35,545 nucleotides of DNA, taken from IMG/VR virus record IMGVR_UViG_3300034073_000538, positions 1 to 35,545 of that record. One strand, given 5' to 3'. Position 1 is the first letter of the stretch; each line of letters opens with the position of its first letter. Shown here piece by piece: positions 32,258-35,545 of the stretch. The notes below the pieces were generated by a model. The model had not been told where the DNA came from, made no database searches, and worked only from the letters and a program-made list of their open reading frames with translations. The position numbers and the translations under genes are program-made. Source of the DNA: a virus.

Positions 32258-32617
32258 ATGGCCCAAATTAAACACCTTCCTATCTATAAAACTGCTTATG
32301 AACTATTGGAAACAACGGTGAGAGTTACAAAGGATTTCCCAAGGGATTTTAAGTATTCCTTGGGCGATAAGATTCGAGGCGAGGTCATTGATCTTGTTGT
32401 TTTTATTTTCAAAGCTAACGCTACCAAGAAGGAAAGGGCTGAACACGCTGGCAAGATACTCGAAAGAATTGAGGTTATTGACCTTCTAGTCAGACTTACA
32501 AAAGACTTAAGGTTGATAACTGTCAAACAGTTTTCAGAGATAGTATTTTTATCCGATAGCCTTGGTCGTCAAGCACAAGGCTGGATCAAGCACTCAGTAT
32601 CGCTGGCAGAGTCTTAG
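32258..32617 (+). CDS. avd: Avd, accessory variability determinant
   Basis: The 119-residue protein is all-helical and basic, starting with HLPIYKTAYELLETTVRVTK and continuing FPRDFKYSLGDKIRGEVIDL, the S23-ribosomal/four-helix-bundle pattern of Avd. It sits between the variable repeat and the template repeat, as in the BPP-1 DGR. In that system Avd forms a basic ring that binds the reverse transcriptase and the template RNA and is required for cDNA synthesis. Confidence 0.92.
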   Translation: MAQIKHLPIYKTAYELLETTVRVTKDFPRDFKYSLGDKIRGEVIDLVVFIFKANATKKERAEHAGKILERIEVIDLLVRLTKDLRLITVKQFSEIVFLSDSLGRQAQGWIKHSVSLAES

Positions 32618-32857
32618 AGGCTACGGTGTCTAAGAGAGTCCATCTGATCGGGCCGTACCCGTTGGGCAACCAACGAAAGGGCTGTAAGGCCAGTTTCTTA
32701 GCGGAGGATTCTGCTAAGCAATGTGTGAGTGTACGGCATAGCACCACGAACGCTTGGAACCAGAACTACAATACAAGCAATCCGGGCAACCAGAACAACA
32801 ACAATAAGAACAATAGCAACTACGTTAGGGCTGTCCGGCGACCAGAGGCAATATGCA
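32618..32857 (+). ncRNA. DGR template RNA region
   Basis: This stretch between avd and the RT contains the template repeat and structured flanks. Upstream of the repeat are CGTTGG-GCAA-CCAACG (32660-32675, a 6-bp stem with a GNRA-type loop) and CTTAGC...GCTAAG (32697-32718). An open frame runs through the repeat but it is not expected to make a protein. The transcript end points cannot be told. Confidence 0.7.
32740..32841 (+). repeat. DGR template repeat (TR)
   Basis: This invariant template is 102 bases long and rich in AAC/AAT codons when read in the VR frame (about 13 Asn codons). Only A positions differ from the variable repeat: 11 of about 41 adenines and none of about 61 other bases. 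Between its end and the RT start codon there are only 16 bases. Confidence 0.95.
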
Positions 32858-33970
32858 ATGCTTGATTTTCCTGTCTCTGATCTTTTCCAAGCCTACTATG
32901 ACTGTCGAAAGACCAAGCGAAACACTTGGAACGCCAGGATATTTGAGGAGCGTTTGGAAAAAAACCTGATGGATTTGTACTACGACTTAAAAGAGGGGTC
33001 GTACAAAATTGGCAGGTCTATTTGTTTCTTAGTGGAAAAACCCAAAATTAGAGAAATTTGGGCGGCTAACTTTAGAGACAGAATTGTTCATCACCTGCTT
33101 TATGGCAAGATTAGAGACAGGTTTCACAACAGTTTTATTTACGACTCTTACGCATGTATCCCAAGGAAGGGAACACATAGGGCGGTTGACAGGGCCGAGC
33201 AACTATGTCGAAGCCTGACTAGAGACTACGTAGACAATGCTTATTACCTAAAACTTGACATTGCCAACTACTTTGTAAGCATTAGAAAAGACATTCTTTC
33301 GACCCTTATAGCAAAGAAAGTTCCGGAAAAAGACTGGATGGGGCTTGCAGATCAAATACTTAGTCACGACCCAACAGAGAACGTCTACATAAAAAGCGAC
33401 CCAAAACTGCTTGAACTAATCCCGCCTCATAAGAGCCTCTTTGCGGCAAAAGGTCATGGCTTGCCTATTGGGAACTTATCTAGTCAATTCTTCGCAAACA
33501 TTTACCTCAACGAACTCGACCAGTTTGCCAAGCATCGGTTGAAGATAACTCATATGGTTCGCTACGTTGACGACATTGTGATATTTGACAAAGACCCACA
33601 AAAACTCCACTCCTACATTAAGCCTATGGATGACTACATAAGGGAAAACCTCAAGATACACTTTCACCCCAATAAGATTGAAATAAATACTCTCGAAAAC
33701 GGGTTTAAGATGCTTGGCTTTGTTGTAAGGCCAAGAGCCAGGTATATCCGTCAAGAGACTGTTCAAAGGGCCACAAGTAAGCTCTGGTTAATGCTTAGAA
33801 CCAAAGAGCCAAAGCGAAATATTAGGGCCGTGGTCAATAGCTACCTCGGCATTTTTAGGCAGTCTAAGTCGTGGCGGGAGCGCAAAAAATTAGCTATTAT
33901 GCTTAGTCAGTACGGCTGGTGGTTTTCGCCTAAACTTGATAAAGTCATTCTTAGAAGGGGTGTGGCATGA
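32858..33970 (+). CDS. DGR reverse transcriptase
   Basis: I place the start at the ATG at 32858 with AGAGG upstream. The open frame extends to 32729 through the template repeat, but that extension is the template read out of frame. The 370-residue protein has the DGR-RT marks: KPKIREIWAANFRDRIVHHL, LKLDIANYF with D134, the DGR-type GLPIGNLSSQ at 201-210, and YVDD at 236-239 with both catalytic Asp. It copies the template RNA with adenine-directed errors. Its stop overlaps the next tail gene as ATGA, so it is co-transcribed with late genes. Confidence 0.95.
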   Translation: MLDFPVSDLFQAYYDCRKTKRNTWNARIFEERLEKNLMDLYYDLKEGSYKIGRSICFLVEKPKIREIWAANFRDRIVHHLLYGKIRDRFHNSFIYDSYACIPRKGTHRAVDRAEQLCRSLTRDYVDNAYYLKLDIANYFVSIRKDILSTLIAKKVPEKDWMGLADQILSHDPTENVYIKSDPKLLELIPPHKSLFAAKGHGLPIGNLSSQFFANIYLNELDQFAKHRLKITHMVRYVDDIVIFDKDPQKLHSYIKPMDDYIRENLKIHFHPNKIEINTLENGFKMLGFVVRPRARYIRQETVQRATSKLWLMLRTKEPKRNIRAVVNSYLGIFRQSKSWRERKKLAIMLSQYGWWFSPKLDKVILRRGVA

Positions 33971-34395
33971 AAACAATCAAATTTACTTATGTTGATTCAG
34001 TAACCCAGATTTCGGTGGAGAAGGAACCTGCTAAACACGGGCCACAATTTCCGAAGATTAAGGGATTGAACTATCTGTTTGCCCTAGAGCGCAAATACCC
34101 AACGATGGTTCCTGAGTTTATTGGTGAGTGCGATGATGACGCAGAGCTAATTGACGGATTCCTGAAGGTTTTAGACGAGAGTGAGGTTGCTCAAGAGCAA
34201 CAGGCAGAAGCCGACTCCCAGGCGCACAGGGTTAGGGTAGACAGGACATTGCGACTTCAGGCATCAGACTGGACGCAACTTGCGGATGCAACTGTAGACC
34301 AGACTGCATGGGCAACCTACAGACAAGCCCTGAGAGACGTTCCTGCCCAAGAAGGTTTCCCTTGGAATGTTACTTGGCCCGAAATCCCGGAGTAG
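33967..34395 (+). CDS. Tail fibre assembly/chaperone-like protein
   Basis: The 142-residue protein ends with the pattern RTLRLQASDWTQLADATV and WATYRQALRDVPAQEGFPWN, the signature of phage tail assembly chaperone proteins encoded after tail fibre genes. The first half is less typical and acidic. It probably helps fold or attach the diversified fibre, from which it is separated only by the DGR genes. Confidence 0.85.
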   Translation: MKTIKFTYVDSVTQISVEKEPAKHGPQFPKIKGLNYLFALERKYPTMVPEFIGECDDDAELIDGFLKVLDESEVAQEQQAEADSQAHRVRVDRTLRLQASDWTQLADATVDQTAWATYRQALRDVPAQEGFPWNVTWPEIPE

Positions 34396-34397
34396 TC

Positions 34398-34664
34398 ATG
34401 GACTGGCAAACCATTATCAACTTTGCGCTTGGTGGGTTCATCGCCTTAGTCGGATGGTTTGCTAGGGAAATCTGGGACGCAATCAAAGAGCTACGCTCTG
34501 AGATTAAGCAACTAGATCAGAAGATGCATACCGACTTTGTGCGTAGAGACGACTTCAAAGACGCTATGGCAGACCATAAGCGGGACATGGAGCGAGGCTT
34601 TACTGAAGTCAAAGACCTGATCGGAGCCTTGTTTAAGAGGATGGACAACAAGGCAGATAAATAA
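34398..34664 (+). CDS. Small membrane coiled-coil protein, possible holin accessory
   Basis: I start at 34398 (MDWQTIINFALGGFIALVGW). The 88-residue protein has one N-terminal membrane segment and then a charged coiled coil (ELRSEIKQLDQKMHTDFVRR). It is followed by a 3-membrane-segment protein and the lysozyme, so a holin-accessory or antiholin role is likely but inferred. A spanin role is possible but there is no outer-membrane partner seen. Confidence 0.65.
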   Translation: MDWQTIINFALGGFIALVGWFAREIWDAIKELRSEIKQLDQKMHTDFVRRDDFKDAMADHKRDMERGFTEVKDLIGALFKRMDNKADK

Positions 34665-35221
34665 TGTTTACTTTAATGATGAGCTTTTTAACGGGCATCA
34701 TCGGCCCGTTACTCCCATCAATCATTAATCTGGTTCGAGACTGGCAAGATCGAAAGCATGAATTAGCAATGCTTGAGATTCGCATGAAATACGCCGAGGC
34801 CGAACATCTTTGGCGAATGAATGAGATTGAAGCTAAGGCAGACATTGAGGAGGCGAAGGTTTTACATAAGCCCCAAGCCTCGTTTGGAGCGCAACTCCTA
34901 GACTCTGCAAGCAAGTGGGCAGATACAACTTGGGGCAAATGCCTAGTCACTCCAAGTTTTTTCCTTTACACGATTCTTGACTTTGTGAATGGCATGGTGA
35001 GGCCAACAATTGCTTATGCCGCATTTGGTTTCTATATGGTTTACAAGTGGAGCATTTTTGAACTTGCCAAGGCTCAAATGTCTACCGTTCAAGCTATAAC
35101 GGTGGTTTGGACTGAGAACGACTGGGCCGTTCTTCTAATGGTTCTTGGCTTCTTCTTTGGTCAAAGGGCCGCAAAAGCCGTTCTCGGTGGGTCTACCAAT
35201 ACAAGCCGAGCAAATGGATGA
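34664..35221 (+). CDS. 3TM-type holin (GTA holin-like)
   Basis: The 185-residue protein has hydrophobic segments near residues 5-22, 100-128 and 152-170. The segment with FVNGMVRPTIAYAAFGFYMV matches the GTA_holin_3TM family. It should make the membrane lesion that lets the lysozyme reach the cell wall. It overlaps the lysozyme start by 8 bases, the usual lysis-cassette arrangement. Confidence 0.82.
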   Translation: MFTLMMSFLTGIIGPLLPSIINLVRDWQDRKHELAMLEIRMKYAEAEHLWRMNEIEAKADIEEAKVLHKPQASFGAQLLDSASKWADTTWGKCLVTPSFFLYTILDFVNGMVRPTIAYAAFGFYMVYKWSIFELAKAQMSTVQAITVVWTENDWAVLLMVLGFFFGQRAAKAVLGGSTNTSRANG

Positions 35222-35545
35222 AATTCTTGACCTTGCCTTCACGCTTGCAAAACCCTTTGAAGGACTAATCCTAAAGCCTTACCACGATCCTGTCGGCTAT
35301 CCAACACAGGGTTATGGTCGGTTGCTTTCAAGAACCCCTTGGGAGCCTTTAGACCGCTGGCCTGAGATCGATGAGCATACCGCAGAAGTTTGGCTTAAAG
35401 AGGACATGACTTCGGCAATAAAGGCTGCTCTTAGGCTTTGTCCGGGTGCAGAAACGCCTGAGCAATACGCCGCGCTTGCAGACTTCGCTTTTAACTGCGG
35501 GGCTGGCAACCTTCAGGCGAGTACGCTAAGAAGGAAAGTTAATCG
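35214..35545 (+). CDS. Phage lysozyme (GH24), 5' part; continues at window start
   Basis: The ATG at 35214 overlaps the holin stop. The product starts MDEILDLAFTLAKPFEGLIL and includes the GH24 catalytic residues E16, D25 and T31. The frame runs off the window end and continues at base 256 of the left copy. At 35417-35418 the right copy has AA (Ile) where the left copy has GG (Val). It is the same gene as 1-370. Confidence 0.93.
   Translation, partial: MDEILDLAFTLAKPFEGLILKPYHDPVGYPTQGYGRLLSRTPWEPLDRWPEIDEHTAEVWLKEDMTSAIKAALRLCPGAETPEQYAALADFAFNCGAGNLQASTLRRKVN
35291..35545. repeat. Right copy of 255-bp terminal direct repeat
   Basis: This copy is identical to bases 1-255 except AA at 35417-35418. 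It marks the assembly overlap of a circular or circularly permuted genome of about 35,290 bp. Confidence 0.9.

Noticed and set aside
32729-32857. Upstream extension of the reverse transcriptase frame
   Set aside because: The 43 added residues are the template repeat in another frame and do not resemble RT; the start at 32858 has a ribosome site.
32626-32865. Open frame of 79 codons through the template repeat
   Set aside because: It reads the template in the variable-repeat frame, is Asn-rich because the template is A-rich, and lies where the template RNA is expected; no evidence of translation.
1-35545. tRNA genes, CRISPR arrays, insertion sequences, integrase or CI repressor
   Set aside because: None was seen in either strand: no transposase or integrase motifs, no spaced repeats and no cloverleaf pattern recognised. 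A dedicated tRNA scan could still find one.

Overview
The window is essentially one complete tailed-phage (Caudoviricetes, siphovirus-type) genome. The first 255 bases recur as the last 255 bases with two adjacent mismatches, and the lysozyme gene runs across the junction, so the molecule closes into a circle or circularly permuted unit of about 35,290 bp. HK97-type head genes, a P27/HK97-like terminase pair, a lambda-like tail cascade with a programmed frameshift, and a 1,396-residue tape measure support this. No integrase, CI-type repressor, tRNA, CRISPR or insertion sequence is visible, so a virulent life style is the simpler reading. The host cannot be named from sequence; lysis genes and gene families suggest a Gram-negative bacterium.

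Layout. Bases 388-5039 are a leftward early block: RusA-like resolvase, a replication-associated protein, small proteins, a zinc/HNH-like protein, a YqaJ-type exonuclease, SSB, then after a terminator an HslV-like Ntn hydrolase and a metallophosphoesterase. A divergent control region at 5040-5177 separates it from a rightward early block (5178-9287): small regulators, a DUF1071 single-strand annealing protein, a DUF3310 protein, many tiny overlapping genes, and an HNH-P-loop fusion. The recombination module is therefore split across both strands. From 9424 rightward come a ParB-methyltransferase, terminase small and large subunits, portal, protease, capsid, a four- or five-gene sugar/methyl-transfer cassette, head-tail joining and tail genes, then tail-fibre, lysis and lysozyme genes.

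The most striking system is a diversity-generating retroelement (DGR) at 32130-33970. Its order is variable repeat at the 3' end of a DUF1566/C-type-lectin-like tail-fibre gene, Avd, template repeat, reverse transcriptase. Over 102 aligned bases the template and variable repeats differ at 11 positions, and every one is an adenine in the template, which is the signature of adenine-directed mutagenic retrohoming.

Other points of interest are: a 16-bp stem that buries the Shine-Dalgarno of the tail-assembly chaperone, with pseudoknot potential; tandem -1 slippery heptamers at the G-GT junction; a conserved MptE-like sugar-cassette gene that has no usable start codon in frame; an intrinsic terminator that abuts the start codon of the HNH-P-loop fusion; and a phage HslV-like protein without a visible HslU partner.
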